Source: Iodobacter violaceini
GTDB lineage: Bacteria > Pseudomonadota > Gammaproteobacteria > Burkholderiales > Chitinibacteraceae
Direction: 5' to 3'
Assembly (NCBI RefSeq): GCF_011601265.1
Contig: NZ_JAAOLX010000012.1
Location: forward strand, 62,001 to 126,000
DNA: 64,000 nucleotides
The translations under genes were made by a program, and so were the position numbers. How positions within the stretch are numbered: the stretch's first letter is position 1; each line of letters opens with the position of its first letter. Positions 21,402 to 31,788 of the stretch are shown in pieces. The notes under the pieces were generated by a model. The model saw only the letters and a program-made list of their open reading frames with translations. It was not told the origin of the DNA and did no database searches.

Positions 21402-23060
21402 TTACACCGCCACACCCAACATTTCTGCCGCGTGCTGCCGGGTGGTGGAGGTGATTTCCACGCCACCAAGCATACGGGCGATTTCTTCGATGCGCTCTTC
21501 CACACTCAGCATATGGATGGTGCTTAATACGCCGGTTTTAGATTGGGTTTTGCTGACCTGCAACTGCTGAAACCCGCATGCGGCAACTTGCGGCAGATGG
21601 GTAATACACAGCACCTGCCTCGCCGCGCCCAGATCCGCCAGCATACGCCCGACAATTTCGGCCACTCTGCCGCCAATCCCCACGTCTACCTCGTCAAAAA
21701 TCAGCGTAGGCACGTTCGCCACCTGGCTGGTAATCACCTGCAGGGCGAGACTAATACGGGATAACTCACCACCCGAAGCAACCTTTGCCATGGCTCTGGC
21801 TGGTGTGGTGGGATGATTAGCCACCATAAACTCCACCGTTTCCAGGCCAAAACCAGCAGGTGCTTCATGGGGGTGCAGGGCAATTTCAAAACGGCTGCCC
21901 ACCAGCGCCAGCAGTTGCAATTCTTTAGTCACCATTTTAGAAAGCTTATCTGCTGCGGCCTTGCGGCCGGCAGAGAGTTGCTTAGCCGCCTTGCGGTAAT
22001 CTGCTTCCAGCTTTTCTGCACGGCGGCGCACCGCATCCAGCCCTGCGCTGCCGCCTAATTCGGCAAGGCGCTGCTGCCAGGCAGCCAGTTTTTCCGGCAG
22101 CTCAGCCGGCTCTACCCGATATTTACGCGCCATACGGAAGATAGCATCCAGACGGCTTTCCACATCGGCAAGGCGCGCCGGATCCAGCTCTAAGTGATCG
22201 GCATAGCGGCGCAATGCATACACGGATTCAGTCAGCTGCGCTTCGGCACTGGCTAAGAGCTCCAGTGTTTCTGAGATACCTGCATCAAAATCAGCGAGGC
22301 CAGATAAACGCCCCGCTACCGAGCCCAGCCAGGACTGACAGTTTTCATCGCCATCGGCCAGCATCAGCAGGCCGCTTTGCACACCATCAATCAGGCTGGC
22401 CGCATGGTGCAGGCGTTTATGCTCCGCTTGCAGCTCAGGCCATTCTGCTGCGGTAAATTGCAAGGCGGCCACTTCATCCACCTGCCATTGCAGGCGTTCA
22501 CGCTCGGCATCAAAAGCTTCGGCATTATTCTCGGCAATCGCCAGCTCATCAACGACGTTTTTCCAATCTTTAAATAAGCACGCCACGTCTTTTGCAAGGC
22601 CGGTGCATTCTGCATAGCCATCAACTAATTCGCGCTGCACTTCTGAGCGCAGCAAGGATTGCGGCGCGTGCTGGCCGTGGATATCCACCAGCTGCTCGCC
22701 CAGTGATTTAAGCTGCGTCAGCGTGGCGGCAATACCATTAATCCATGCGCGGGATTTGCCGCTGCTGTCGATGCTGCGGCGGATCAGCAGCTCATCCGGC
22801 TCATCCCCCAGTAAAGCTTCTTCTTCCAGCCAGGCCCGTGCATTTTTAGGCGGGGCAAACCGTGCCTGCAAATCGGCTTTTTCAGCACCGTGGCGCACCA
22901 CCGCGCTTTCTGCCCGCCCTCCCAGGAGCAAACCCAGCGCGTCGATCACGATCGATTTACCCGCTCCCGTTTCACCTGTGAGGGTGGTCAGGCCGGCACG
23001 AAAGTCTAGAGACAGCTCTTGTACAATGACAAAGGATTTGAGCGAGATAGAAAGCAGCAT
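21402..23060 (-). CDS. recN: DNA repair protein RecN
   Basis: 552 residues, normal length. SMC-like ATPase with Walker A GETGAGKS at 29-36, central coiled coils, and the C-terminal half with signature ASGGELSRISLALQ and Walker B LIFDEVDVGIGG. RecN supports double-strand-break repair by recombination. The ATG at 23060 gives the conserved MLLSISLKSFVIV start. It follows nadK on the same strand; the nadK-recN pair next to a divergent hrcA is common in beta- and gammaproteobacteria. Confidence 0.95.
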   Translation of the reverse strand: MLLSISLKSFVIVQELSLDFRAGLTTLTGETGAGKSIVIDALGLLLGGRAESAVVRHGAEKADLQARFAPPKNARAWLEEEALLGDEPDELLIRRSIDSSGKSRAWINGIAATLTQLKSLGEQLVDIHGQHAPQSLLRSEVQRELVDGYAECTGLAKDVACLFKDWKNVVDELAIAENNAEAFDAERERLQWQVDEVAALQFTAAEWPELQAEHKRLHHAASLIDGVQSGLLMLADGDENCQSWLGSVAGRLSGLADFDAGISETLELLASAEAQLTESVYALRRYADHLELDPARLADVESRLDAIFRMARKYRVEPAELPEKLAAWQQRLAELGGSAGLDAVRRRAEKLEADYRKAAKQLSAGRKAAADKLSKMVTKELQLLALVGSRFEIALHPHEAPAGFGLETVEFMVANHPTTPARAMAKVASGGELSRISLALQVITSQVANVPTLIFDEVDVGIGGRVAEIVGRMLADLGAARQVLCITHLPQVAACGFQQLQVSKTQSKTGVLSTIHMLSVEERIEEIARMLGGVEITSTTRQHAAEMLGVAV

Positions 23061-23099
23061 GACGCTTTTTTACACCTTGGTTACGGTTGCCACGAAACA

Positions 23100-23220
23100 A
23101 ACCTAAATCTTAAAACACGAAGTAAAAAAGAACACGGAGGATCATGGAGAAAAACTTAGTTTGAATGGTTTTCTCTATATAAACTCTGCGTCTTCCGTGC
23201 TCTCTGTGGTTCAGGATCTG
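23100..23220. repeat. Imperfect inverted-repeat element between recN and nadK
   Basis: The gap carries inward-facing complementary pieces: CACGAAG..AACACGGAGG..GAGAAAA on the left and TTTTCTC..TCTTCCGTG..CTCTGTGGTT on the right. This is the look of a dispersed palindromic intergenic element. Only this copy is clear here, so the repeat status is inferred. Confidence 0.35.
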
Positions 23221-23246
23221 AGTATTAAATTAAATTGAGAAATGAC

Positions 23247-24122
23247 TTACAAACGCTCACCCCAGCGCAGTTTTTCGCGCAGGGTGTCGTAGTAGTGATA
23301 ACTATTCGGGTGCAACACTCTTAAGGTATTGCGGTAGCGGCTGATCAGCACCCGGTCTTTTTCTTGTAAATCACAGTGAGACTGATTGTCGTAATACACC
23401 CGCGCATCCTGGGCACGGGTCAGTAAAAACTCAACGGCACAGGTGTCATTCACCACAATCGGGCGATTTGATAAGGATTGCGGGCAAATGGGCACCAGTG
23501 CAATCGCGGGCAGGCTTGGATGCAAAATCGGCCCGCCGGAGGCAAGGGCGTAAGCCGTAGAACCTGTTGGCGTTGAAATAATCAGGCCATCCGAACGCTG
23601 GCTGTATACAAAACGACCATCAATAAAGATTTCAAACTCGATCATGGCGCCGGTATTGCCCCGGCTGAACACCACATCATTAAACGCTAAGGCGTTGTCA
23701 ATTTCATGACCATCACGCACCACGGTAGTTTCAAGCAGAATGCGCTCTTCGGGGATAAATTCGCCATACAGCATGGCGATCACCAGCTCGTCCATTTCAT
23801 CAACCGAGATATCGGTCATAAAACCCAGGCGGCCCTGGTTAATCCCCACCAGAGGAATACGATAGGGGGCCAGCAAACGAGCCACCCCCAGCATGGTGCC
23901 ATCGCCGCCCAGTACAATGACCAGATCGGCCACTTTGCCGATATTATCCCGGCTGACATCCTGATGTTCAGTAATGCCGTGCTCTTCTGCTGTGGCCTGA
24001 TCGAGCAAAACTTTAACACCTGCTGCCGCTAAAAGTGCAGCCAGGCGGCGAATGGGTTCGTCTAAAGTGGGTGTGCCAGTACGCCCCACAACAGCGATGG
24101 TTTTGAACAGTAGACTTTGCAT
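23247..24122 (-). CDS. nadK: NAD kinase
   Basis: 291 residues. The NAD-kinase signature GGDGTML is at 72-78, followed by GINQGRLGFMTDI and the conserved STPTGSTAYALASGGPI with the substrate loop. It phosphorylates NAD to NADP using ATP in the cytoplasm. The product starts MQSLLFKTIAVVGR. It is divergent from hrcA with a 156-bp shared upstream region, where no CIRCE element was seen. Confidence 0.95.
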   Translation of the reverse strand: MQSLLFKTIAVVGRTGTPTLDEPIRRLAALLAAAGVKVLLDQATAEEHGITEHQDVSRDNIGKVADLVIVLGGDGTMLGVARLLAPYRIPLVGINQGRLGFMTDISVDEMDELVIAMLYGEFIPEERILLETTVVRDGHEIDNALAFNDVVFSRGNTGAMIEFEIFIDGRFVYSQRSDGLIISTPTGSTAYALASGGPILHPSLPAIALVPICPQSLSNRPIVVNDTCAVEFLLTRAQDARVYYDNQSHCDLQEKDRVLISRYRNTLRVLHPNSYHYYDTLREKLRWGERL

Positions 24123-24278
24123 AAGCTCATTAGACCCGATTTTTTAAAAAATAACAGCAGCAGTCAGTTAATTAAAGTGCTTCGCCCGGTGTTTTCACCA
24201 GGCAAGTGCTTGCCCGAAAGCGAAACTCCTTGTAAAACGAAGTAAGATTCGAAACATAGCCCACCCTCACCGCCTAAT

Positions 24279-25286
24279 ATGCTGAACGATCGTTCTCAAA
24301 TTCTACTTAAAACCCTCGTCGAGCGCTACATTGCTGAAGGCCAGCCTGTTGGCTCCAAAGCCTTGCAGCATTTTTCCGGGCTGGATATCAGCTCTGCGAC
24401 GATCAGAAACACCATGGTTGATTTAGAAGCGCTGGGCTTTGTGGCCAGCCCGCACACCTCGGCCGGCCGCATACCCACGGTACTGGGCTACCGGCTTTTT
24501 GTTGACTCCTTGCTTACGGTGCAAACTTTAGATACCCCCACCCTGAGCGAATTACAGCTGCCGGTAGACAGCCCCCAACGCAGTGTTGCCGCGGCTTCAC
24601 AGGTTTTATCGCAGCTGACCCAATTTGCAGGCCTGGTGCAAAGCCCCAGACGCCATGACATTTTGCTTAAGCAAATTGAATTTATGCAGCTGTCAGAACG
24701 GCGTGTTTTGCTGATTCTGGTGACCAGCGATGGCGATGTACAAAATCGTATTTTACAAACCGAGCGCATTTATTCCGCCAGTGAGCTGACTGAAGCCGCG
24801 CACTTTTTAAATGAATACTGCTCAGGTAAAACGCTGGCGGCATTAAGCCATATTGTACAAAAGGAATTAGTCAGTCTGAAAAGCGATATTGTCAGCCTGA
24901 TGAATGCCGCCGTTGCAGTAGGCGCAGAATTAAGCAAACGCAGCGATTCTGTGGTGATTGCAGGCGAGCACCAGCTGCTGGGTGTTGGCGATTTATCCTC
25001 AAATGTGGCCAGAATGCGTCAGCTGTTTGCCCTTTTCGAACAAAAAACCGCTCTGCTGCAACTGCTGGATTTAGGCAACCATGCCGATGGTGTAAAAATA
25101 TATATCGGTGGCGAATCAGGCCTGGCGCCACTGGACGAGTGCTCAGTAATCACAGCGCCTTATCGCGTCAATGGCGAAATTGTTGGCACACTAGGCGTAA
25201 TTGGCCCCACCCGTATGGATTATGAAAGGGTGATTCCCATCGTGGATATCACCGCCCAGCTCTTATCCTCGGCACTCTCTTTGTGA
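24279..25286 (+). CDS. hrcA: Heat-inducible transcription repressor HrcA
   Basis: 335 residues. A winged-helix N-terminus (MLNDRSQILLKTLVERYIAEGQPVGSKAL..SSATIRNTMVDLE) is followed by a GAF-like domain and the conserved end GVIGPTRMDYERVIPIVD. HrcA binds CIRCE operators upstream of groESL and dnaK operons and depends on GroEL for activity. No such operon is in this window. The ATG used gives the expected family N-terminus. Confidence 0.95.
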   Translation: MLNDRSQILLKTLVERYIAEGQPVGSKALQHFSGLDISSATIRNTMVDLEALGFVASPHTSAGRIPTVLGYRLFVDSLLTVQTLDTPTLSELQLPVDSPQRSVAAASQVLSQLTQFAGLVQSPRRHDILLKQIEFMQLSERRVLLILVTSDGDVQNRILQTERIYSASELTEAAHFLNEYCSGKTLAALSHIVQKELVSLKSDIVSLMNAAVAVGAELSKRSDSVVIAGEHQLLGVGDLSSNVARMRQLFALFEQKTALLQLLDLGNHADGVKIYIGGESGLAPLDECSVITAPYRVNGEIVGTLGVIGPTRMDYERVIPIVDITAQLLSSALSL

Positions 25287-25376
25287 CATTTTTGCCTGTT
25301 AATCCTGTTTAATATTCCCGCATCATTGCACTGCCTTTCGTAGATAATGTGGGCTACTTTAAGAAAAGCGAAAACC

Positions 25377-26426
25377 ATGCGTAAATTTTTACCCCTGTTA
25401 TTAGTCAGCCTGATAGGCATGGCCCACGCCGACGAGGCTTTAGTTGCACGGGAAGATGTGCAGGCTTATATCAAGGCTACCGCAGCAACTTATCAATTCA
25501 GCGAAGAAGAACTGGTGCAAACGCTTAGCCGGGCCACACATAAAAGCAATGTGCTGGATATTTTAGACCGCCCTTCTACCGCAAGGCCCTGGTATACCTT
25601 CCGCGTTAATTTTGTAAATCCTGCACGCAGCCTGGCGGGCGCAAAATTCTGGCGCGAGCACGCGATTGCCATCAAAGAAATCAGCGAGCGCTATGGAGTA
25701 GAGCCAGAGGTGATCGTGGCGATTCTGGGGGCCGAAACAAATTATGGCAAAAACACCGGCAGCTTTCATATTCTGGATGTGCTGAGCACCATTGCCTTTG
25801 ATTACCCGCGCCGCGCCGAATTTTTTCAAAAAGAACTGACTGAATTTCTCTTACTGGCCCGTGAAGAAAAAGAAGATCCGATGGACTTTACCGGCTCCTA
25901 CGCGGGTGCCATGGGCTGGCCACAATTTATGCCTTCATCGTTTCGCCAGTATGCCGTCGATTATGATCAGAACGGCCATCGTGATATCTGGAATCACCCC
26001 AACGACGCTATCGCCAGCGTAGCTAATTACTTAAAAGCGCATGGCTGGGAAAAAGGGCAACAAGCCTATGCCGCAGTCAATATCAACGCCGATATGAGCG
26101 ATGTTTTTGCCGATAAATTTAATCTGCACTACACCGTGGGCGAGCTGATGCAGAAAGGGGTAGTACCAATCAGCGAAGTGAATACCGAAGATAAAGCCGT
26201 GTTATTTGCTCTTGAAACCGAGCCAGGCTTTACCAGCCACTATCTTGGCTTTAATAATTTTTATGTGATTACCCGCTACAACAAAAGCACGCTCTATGCG
26301 ACAGCGGTATTGCAGCTTTCTGAAAGCATTTTAAAAAGCTACCAGGAAGGCGAAGATTTAAAACCAGCAAAAACGCCTGCCAGGCCCGTTGTTAAGCCGG
26401 TTAAGAAATCCGGCGCATGGCGCTAA
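25377..26426 (+). CDS. mltB: Lytic murein transglycosylase B (MltB family, GH103)
   Basis: 349 residues from the ATG at 25377, chosen because it gives a signal peptide (FLPLLLVSLIGMAHA); the upstream in-frame ATG would add 10 residues before it. No lipobox is visible, so it may be soluble periplasmic. Catalytic Glu120 lies in ILGAETNYG, and the GH103 core GSYAGAMGWPQFMPSSFRQYAVD..GHRDIWN is intact. It cleaves peptidoglycan to anhydro-muropeptides. The C-terminus is Lys/Pro-rich. Confidence 0.88.
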   Translation: MRKFLPLLLVSLIGMAHADEALVAREDVQAYIKATAATYQFSEEELVQTLSRATHKSNVLDILDRPSTARPWYTFRVNFVNPARSLAGAKFWREHAIAIKEISERYGVEPEVIVAILGAETNYGKNTGSFHILDVLSTIAFDYPRRAEFFQKELTEFLLLAREEKEDPMDFTGSYAGAMGWPQFMPSSFRQYAVDYDQNGHRDIWNHPNDAIASVANYLKAHGWEKGQQAYAAVNINADMSDVFADKFNLHYTVGELMQKGVVPISEVNTEDKAVLFALETEPGFTSHYLGFNNFYVITRYNKSTLYATAVLQLSESILKSYQEGEDLKPAKTPARPVVKPVKKSGAWR

Positions 26427-26605
26427 ACAGCAAAAGGGGCACAGTTTAATCACTGCACACCCGTGCGCTATTATCCGCATGGGCACAGGGTGTGCTGCCT
26501 TTTCCTTGATTGATCAGAACTAAAGCAACACATTAAATTGATCAGCTGAAGGTGCTGCTTATATTGATGGCCAATGCCGCAACGCAGCCCTTCAGCAGAT
26601 AAAGC

Positions 26606-26636
26606 AGAGCCCCCTCCTGACTCAGGCTCTTTTTTA
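26606..26636 (+). terminator. Terminator after mltB
   Basis: AGAGCC / GGCTCT hairpin followed by TTTTTT, 180 bp after the mltB stop and 29 bp before the next ATG. Confidence 0.6.
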
Positions 26637-26665
26637 TCCTCAATACGCCCAACTCTGAGGCCACT

Positions 26666-29600
26666 ATGAAAGCAAGCATCATTATCCTGATTGCCATGAT
26701 TTGGGGAGGGCTGCAATTTGGTACTGGCGGGGCCTTGGGCGCCGGGCTGCTGGCTTTTATTACCTATATTTTTTTAAGCAAAAAAAACCCTGCACCGGAG
26801 CAAGACTCTGAAACCTCTGCCAGCGGGGATCATTCTCCCCTCCCGCCTGCCCCCGGCAATACGCAGATCAACAGCGCCCCAATGAGCCTTGAGCAAAGAG
26901 TGTTGCAACTGGAGCAATCTCTAGCCACCCTGCAAAACGAAATGCAGCAGCTTAAAGCACAAAACAGCAGCCAGATCAGCCCGGCTTTTGAAGCCGGCAG
27001 CACGCCCGTATCAGCAGCTCCCCCCGCAGAAAGAAGCCTGCCAGCATCCCGGCAGGAAATCACACCAGAAATCAGCACCGCGCCTTTTAGCCTGGAAATA
27101 GACGATCCTTCAACAGCCACGCCTTCTGAAACCAATGCAGCTGATATGGCCGCTGCGCTCAATACCTTCGGGCAAACAGCAAGCAGCCCCATCCTTAGTG
27201 AATCGCAAGACTCAGCAGATCTCTCTTCCACCGTGCCACCGGCAGCCGCCGCCACACCCAGCCCGCAAGCCGCGCCAAGCCGCCCTGCACCGCCGCTCCC
27301 CCTACAGCCAGCAGAGCCAGACTGGCTCAGCGTGCAATTATCCAAAGCCTTTCAAATGGGCAAAGACTGGCTACTGGGTGGCAATACCGTGGTGCGGGTC
27401 GGGATACTGATCCTCTTTTTTGGCCTGGCGTTTTTGCTTAAATTTGCCGCCGACAACAGCATGCTGCCAGTGGAGTTTCGCTTTGCAGGCACCGCCATTG
27501 GTGCGATTGTGCTGCTGACTATTGGCTGGCGATTACGGGACAAGCGCCGCGAATATGCTTTGATTATGCAGGGCGGTGGTGTGGGCGTGCTGTATCTCAC
27601 CGCTTTTACTGCGCTGAAATTTGCTGTGATTCCGGCCGGATTTGCGCTGGCATTTTTGGTACTGGTCGGTGTGTTTTCGGCCATTTTAGCCATCAAACAA
27701 GACGCCAGATCTCTGGCAGTGATGGGTATTACCGGTGGCTTTTTAGCGCCGATTCTGACTTCCACCGGCCACGGCAGCCATATCGCCCTGTTCAGCTATT
27801 TTGCCCTGCTTAATGCCGGTATTTTTGCGATGGCCTGGTATAAAACATGGCGGCCGCTTAATCTGCTGGGCTTTGTGTTTACCTTTGGGATTGCCACCAG
27901 CTGGGGCGCACTTAAATATAAGCCTGAGCTGCTCGCCAGCACCGAGCCTTTTTTAATCTTGTTTTTCTTGTTTTATGTGGGCATTGCCCTGCTCTACGCT
28001 CTGCGCCAGCAAGTGGCACTCAAAAGCTATGTTGATGGCACGCTGATTTTTGGTACGCCGCTGGCCGCCTTTGGCCTGCAAGCCGCTCTGGTCCATGATA
28101 TTGAATTTGCGCTCGCTGGCAGCGCCGTCGTGCTCTCTGCTTTTTATCTGTCGATTGCACAGTTTTTAAGGGCAAAAAAACGCGACGGGCTGCGTTTGCT
28201 GTTTGAAGCCTTGCTTGCACTGGGCGTGCTGTTTGCCACACTGGCTATTCCGCTGGCCTTTGATGCCCGCACCACCGCCGCCAGCTGGGCCGTTGAAGCC
28301 GCTGCCATTATCTGGGTGAGCCTGCGCCAGCAACGTTTACGCTCGCTCTGCTGCGCCCTGGCTTTGCAAATCATTGCAGGCATCGCCTTCTTTAACCATA
28401 GCGGCCCCTTAGCCGACAATGCCTTAGCCATACTGAACAGCGGCTATATCGGCGGCCTGATGCTGGCGCTATCGGGGCTGTTCAGTGGCTATTTAATGCA
28501 AAAAGAAGCCGCTCTGGCATGGTTTAAGCCAGGAAAAATGATTTCACCCCTTCTTGCTGCATGGGGATTGCTGTGGTGGACGGGCGCAGGCCTGAATGAA
28601 ATCTGGCAATTTATTATCCCCACCGAGCAGTCCTCAGCCATCGCCCTGTTTGCCGCATTCAGTGCGCTGCCCGCCAGCTTTGCTTGCAAAAAATGGCAAT
28701 GGCCGCTGCTGCGCCTGCCCGCTCTGGCACTGTTTCCTGTGCTGGCGCTGATCAGCATGCCGGTATTAGCAACACACCTTCACCCACTGGCGGGCTGGGG
28801 CCTGCTGGCATGGCCGCTCACCCTGCCTTTGGCGCTTTATTTATTGTGGCGGCATGAAGACTCCGATCAGCAAGCACTGCCCATTCTGCACACCGCCGGT
28901 ATTTGGCTGACCAGTATTTTAATTGCCGCCGAACTGGCCTGGCTGATTAGCAAGGCCGCACCCGAAGGCGTTTGGCGAACTACCGCATGGCCCATTATCT
29001 GCGCCGCAGTGCTTTGGCTGCTGGCGGGCTACGGCAGTAAAATACGCTGGCCGATTGCGCGTTTTTCCCAAAGCTATTTTATTGCGGGCGCGGCACCGCT
29101 GGCGGCAGGTTTGCTGCTGTGGGCACTGTTTGCGCTGGGCAGCGATGGCAATCCTGACCCGCTGCCGTATTTACCGCTGCTTAACCCGCTCGATATTGCC
29201 CTTGGATCAGGCGTGGTGGCGCTCTTGGCCTGGAAGCGAAAATTACTGAGCTTACAGTTACTTGATCTATCCAAATGGACTGCCCCTGTTTTGCTGACAC
29301 TGGGGTTTCTATGGCTTAACGCCGAACTACTCAGAGTATTCCACCATTTTGGCAATGAGGCTTACAGCCTGACGACGCTGATTGATTCGCTCAGGATACA
29401 GGCGGTGTTTGCGCTATTTTGGAGCGGCATCTCTGCATTGGCGATCATTGCACTGAAACGCTTTGCAAGAGAAGAATCTTACGCCCCGGTGGCGACTCGC
29501 CATGCGCTGCGCGGCTTGCTGCTGGTGCTTTGGGCATGGCTATTGGCGGCTAACTTTAGTGATGGCAGCTTGCTCAATGTTCGCTACCTGCCGCTGCTTA

Positions 29601-30457
29601 ATTTACTGGAGCTGGCACAACTGGCAGTTCTTGGCGCGCTGTATCTGGCGTGGCGTGATTTCAAACCGGCGTCCGCCGATGCCGAACTACCCAACTGGCT
29701 GGCTTACGTCGCCCTCGCTACCTTATTTATCTGGTTTAACGGTGCCTTGCTGCGCGGCCTGCATCATCTGCTGGCCTTCCCGTTCTCCCTGCCCGAAGCA
29801 CTGCATTCCAGCAACTTACAACAGATTCTGATGCTGGCCTGGGGGCTGTTTTCACTGGCTGCGCTGCAATTTGCCAAACGGGCCAGCATGCTGCGCCTGC
29901 TGGCCATTGCCTGCGCGCCTGTGATGCTGGTGATGTGGTTATGGACTTTCTACGCCAACCTCAGCCAGGCCGGCAGCCGCTGGCCGCTGATCAATCCGCT
30001 CGATTTAATTCAGATCGGCATCTTTGCCCTGCTGGCGCTCTGGCTCTACCGCGTGGACAAACTGCGCGGCGGGCTGCCGGTGCAATGGCTCAAGATCGGC
30101 ACCGGTGCCACGCTGTTTGTCTGGCTGAACGGCGTATTGCTGCGCACCTTGCATCATTGGGGCGATGTGCCCTATCAGCTGGGGCCACTATTGCAATCAA
30201 CGCTGGTGCAAGCTTCGCTTTCCATATTCTGGACGGTACTAGCCTTTGGCTTAATGCTCTATGCCACCCGCAAGACCGACCGATCACTCTGGTTTAGCGG
30301 TGCTGCACTACTCGTCATCGTGGTCGGCAAGCTCTTTATGCTCGATCTGTCCAGAATCAGCGGCATAGAGCGCATCATCAGCTTTATTGGCGTAGGCGTC
30401 TTACTGCTCATCATTGGCTATTTATCGCCGCTGCCGCCTAAAAAGGAAGAGCCATGA
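26666..30457 (+). CDS. DUF2339 giant polytopic membrane protein
   Basis: 1263 residues. After two N-terminal hydrophobic segments comes a coiled coil (LEQRVLQLEQSLATLQNEMQ) and a long Pro/Ala/Ser-rich stretch to about residue 215. The rest is almost wholly membrane, with more than 25 predicted helices beginning WLLGGNTVVRVGILILFFGLAFLLKFAAD, the DUF2339 hallmark. Function is unknown. A GAGG ribosome site precedes the ATG. The next gene (DUF3999) overlaps it by four bases (ATGA), and this pairing is a recurring one, suggesting the two products act together in the inner membrane. Confidence 0.85.
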   Translation: MKASIIILIAMIWGGLQFGTGGALGAGLLAFITYIFLSKKNPAPEQDSETSASGDHSPLPPAPGNTQINSAPMSLEQRVLQLEQSLATLQNEMQQLKAQNSSQISPAFEAGSTPVSAAPPAERSLPASRQEITPEISTAPFSLEIDDPSTATPSETNAADMAAALNTFGQTASSPILSESQDSADLSSTVPPAAAATPSPQAAPSRPAPPLPLQPAEPDWLSVQLSKAFQMGKDWLLGGNTVVRVGILILFFGLAFLLKFAADNSMLPVEFRFAGTAIGAIVLLTIGWRLRDKRREYALIMQGGGVGVLYLTAFTALKFAVIPAGFALAFLVLVGVFSAILAIKQDARSLAVMGITGGFLAPILTSTGHGSHIALFSYFALLNAGIFAMAWYKTWRPLNLLGFVFTFGIATSWGALKYKPELLASTEPFLILFFLFYVGIALLYALRQQVALKSYVDGTLIFGTPLAAFGLQAALVHDIEFALAGSAVVLSAFYLSIAQFLRAKKRDGLRLLFEALLALGVLFATLAIPLAFDARTTAASWAVEAAAIIWVSLRQQRLRSLCCALALQIIAGIAFFNHSGPLADNALAILNSGYIGGLMLALSGLFSGYLMQKEAALAWFKPGKMISPLLAAWGLLWWTGAGLNEIWQFIIPTEQSSAIALFAAFSALPASFACKKWQWPLLRLPALALFPVLALISMPVLATHLHPLAGWGLLAWPLTLPLALYLLWRHEDSDQQALPILHTAGIWLTSILIAAELAWLISKAAPEGVWRTTAWPIICAAVLWLLAGYGSKIRWPIARFSQSYFIAGAAPLAAGLLLWALFALGSDGNPDPLPYLPLLNPLDIALGSGVVALLAWKRKLLSLQLLDLSKWTAPVLLTLGFLWLNAELLRVFHHFGNEAYSLTTLIDSLRIQAVFALFWSGISALAIIALKRFAREESYAPVATRHALRGLLLVLWAWLLAANFSDGSLLNVRYLPLLNLLELAQLAVLGALYLAWRDFKPASADAELPNWLAYVALATLFIWFNGALLRGLHHLLAFPFSLPEALHSSNLQQILMLAWGLFSLAALQFAKRASMLRLLAIACAPVMLVMWLWTFYANLSQAGSRWPLINPLDLIQIGIFALLALWLYRVDKLRGGLPVQWLKIGTGATLFVWLNGVLLRTLHHWGDVPYQLGPLLQSTLVQASLSIFWTVLAFGLMLYATRKTDRSLWFSGAALLVIVVGKLFMLDLSRISGIERIISFIGVGVLLLIIGYLSPLPPKKEEP

Positions 30458-31785
30458 GATTAATAATCTGCACGCTGATCTTATGCACCAGCCCCCTGGC
30501 TTTCGCAAAAAAAACCACGCCAGCTCCTTTGCCTTCACCTCTGACGCCCGCGGTTTTCAGCCATCAGCAAGCGTTGTTATTAAGCGAATCGTCGCCCTTT
30601 TACCGGCTGGATGTGCCTGTCACGGTATACCAGTTCAGCCAGCGGGCCGACTTAGGCGATTTGCGGGTCTTTAACACGGCAGGCGAGCTGGTGCCCTATG
30701 CGCTGGAAACAAGCGCAGCGCCGCAGCAAAATCAGCTCAGCCAGACTGCCCTGCGGTTTTTTCCTTACGGCAGCAAGGCCAGCATTGAACAGCGCGATGT
30801 CTCTATTGAGATCCGCAGCGACGGGCAGCTGAGCGCGCAGAGTCATACTGTCAGCAGGCAGCAACAGCTCAGCTATCTTGTTGACGCCTCGCAAATCAAA
30901 GGGCAGCTTGAGTCGCTGATTCTAAGCTGGCAGGAAGCCAACTATCAGGGCCAGATCAGGCTGGCGGCCAGCGACGATTTGCAACAATGGCGGGCGCTGG
31001 GCAGCACTGAAATTATCCAGCTGGATTATCAGGGGCAAACGCTCAGCCAGCCGAAAGTGGAATTGGGTGGCATCCGTGCCAAATACCTGCGCATCAGCAG
31101 CGACACCCCGCTCACGCTAAAAGAAGTGCGCCTGCAATCATCCATGTCGCAATCTGCCCCGGTAAAAAGAGCATGGCTGGCCCCTGTCACCGCACAGCTT
31201 AAACAAGCCGGAGAATATCAATTTGATCTGGGCGTGCACGCACCGGTTGATAAGCTGGAGCTGGCCTTGCCACAGCTCAACACGGTGGTGCAAGCATCGC
31301 TGGCCAGCCGCGCCAATCTTGCCGAGCCATGGCAAAGCGGGCAAAGCACCACGCTTTACCGCTTACAAGGCAAAACAGGCGAAGCCCACAGCCCTGCACT
31401 ATCCATCAGCCCCAACAACCATCGCTACTGGCGTTTAAGCGTAAATCAAAGCAGTGGCGGACTAGGCCAGGGCCTGCCGCAGCTGAAAGCAGGCTGGACA
31501 CCCCAGCAAATCGCCTTTGTCGCCCGAGGGCAAGCACCATTTGTATTGGCCTTTGGCAATGCACGAGTCAGCAGCGCGGCACTGAATACTGAAGATTTAA
31601 TTATTGGCAACGTGGTGGCTTCAGCAACGGCCGGCGCTTTGCTCACTAAAGCCGCCGCTCCGGCCTCAGCCGTCGCCAGCCCACCCTCATCCGCCCGCAG
31701 TTACGGACTTTGGGCTGCGCTGGTTTTGGCAGTAGGGGTGTTGGGTGCGATGGCCTGGAAACTGATCCGGCCAGCAGAGGAGTAA
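30454..31785 (+). CDS. DUF3999 exported protein with C-terminal anchor
   Basis: 443 residues: signal peptide (IICTLILCTSPLAFA), a large periplasmic beta-rich part (FYRLDVPVTVYQFSQRADLGDLRVFNTAGELVPYAL is the DUF3999 opening), and one C-terminal membrane segment (LWAALVLAVGVLGAMAW). It is coupled to the DUF2339 gene by a 4-base overlap. Function unknown; a partner role for the DUF2339 membrane protein is inferred from the coupling. Confidence 0.82.
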   Translation: MRLIICTLILCTSPLAFAKKTTPAPLPSPLTPAVFSHQQALLLSESSPFYRLDVPVTVYQFSQRADLGDLRVFNTAGELVPYALETSAAPQQNQLSQTALRFFPYGSKASIEQRDVSIEIRSDGQLSAQSHTVSRQQQLSYLVDASQIKGQLESLILSWQEANYQGQIRLAASDDLQQWRALGSTEIIQLDYQGQTLSQPKVELGGIRAKYLRISSDTPLTLKEVRLQSSMSQSAPVKRAWLAPVTAQLKQAGEYQFDLGVHAPVDKLELALPQLNTVVQASLASRANLAEPWQSGQSTTLYRLQGKTGEAHSPALSISPNNHRYWRLSVNQSSGGLGQGLPQLKAGWTPQQIAFVARGQAPFVLAFGNARVSSAALNTEDLIIGNVVASATAGALLTKAAAPASAVASPPSSARSYGLWAALVLAVGVLGAMAWKLIRPAEE

Positions 31786-31788
31786 GCC

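Noticed and set aside
24123-24278. CIRCE operator between nadK and hrcA
   Set aside because: No TTAGCACTC-N9-GAGTGCTAA or close variant is present; only a short GGTG/CACC hairpin was seen.
26830-27345. 171-codon minus-strand frame opposite the DUF2339 N-terminus
   Set aside because: Ser/Gly/Cys-rich translation is the complement of the Pro/Ala linker; the plus strand has the ribosome site and family motifs.
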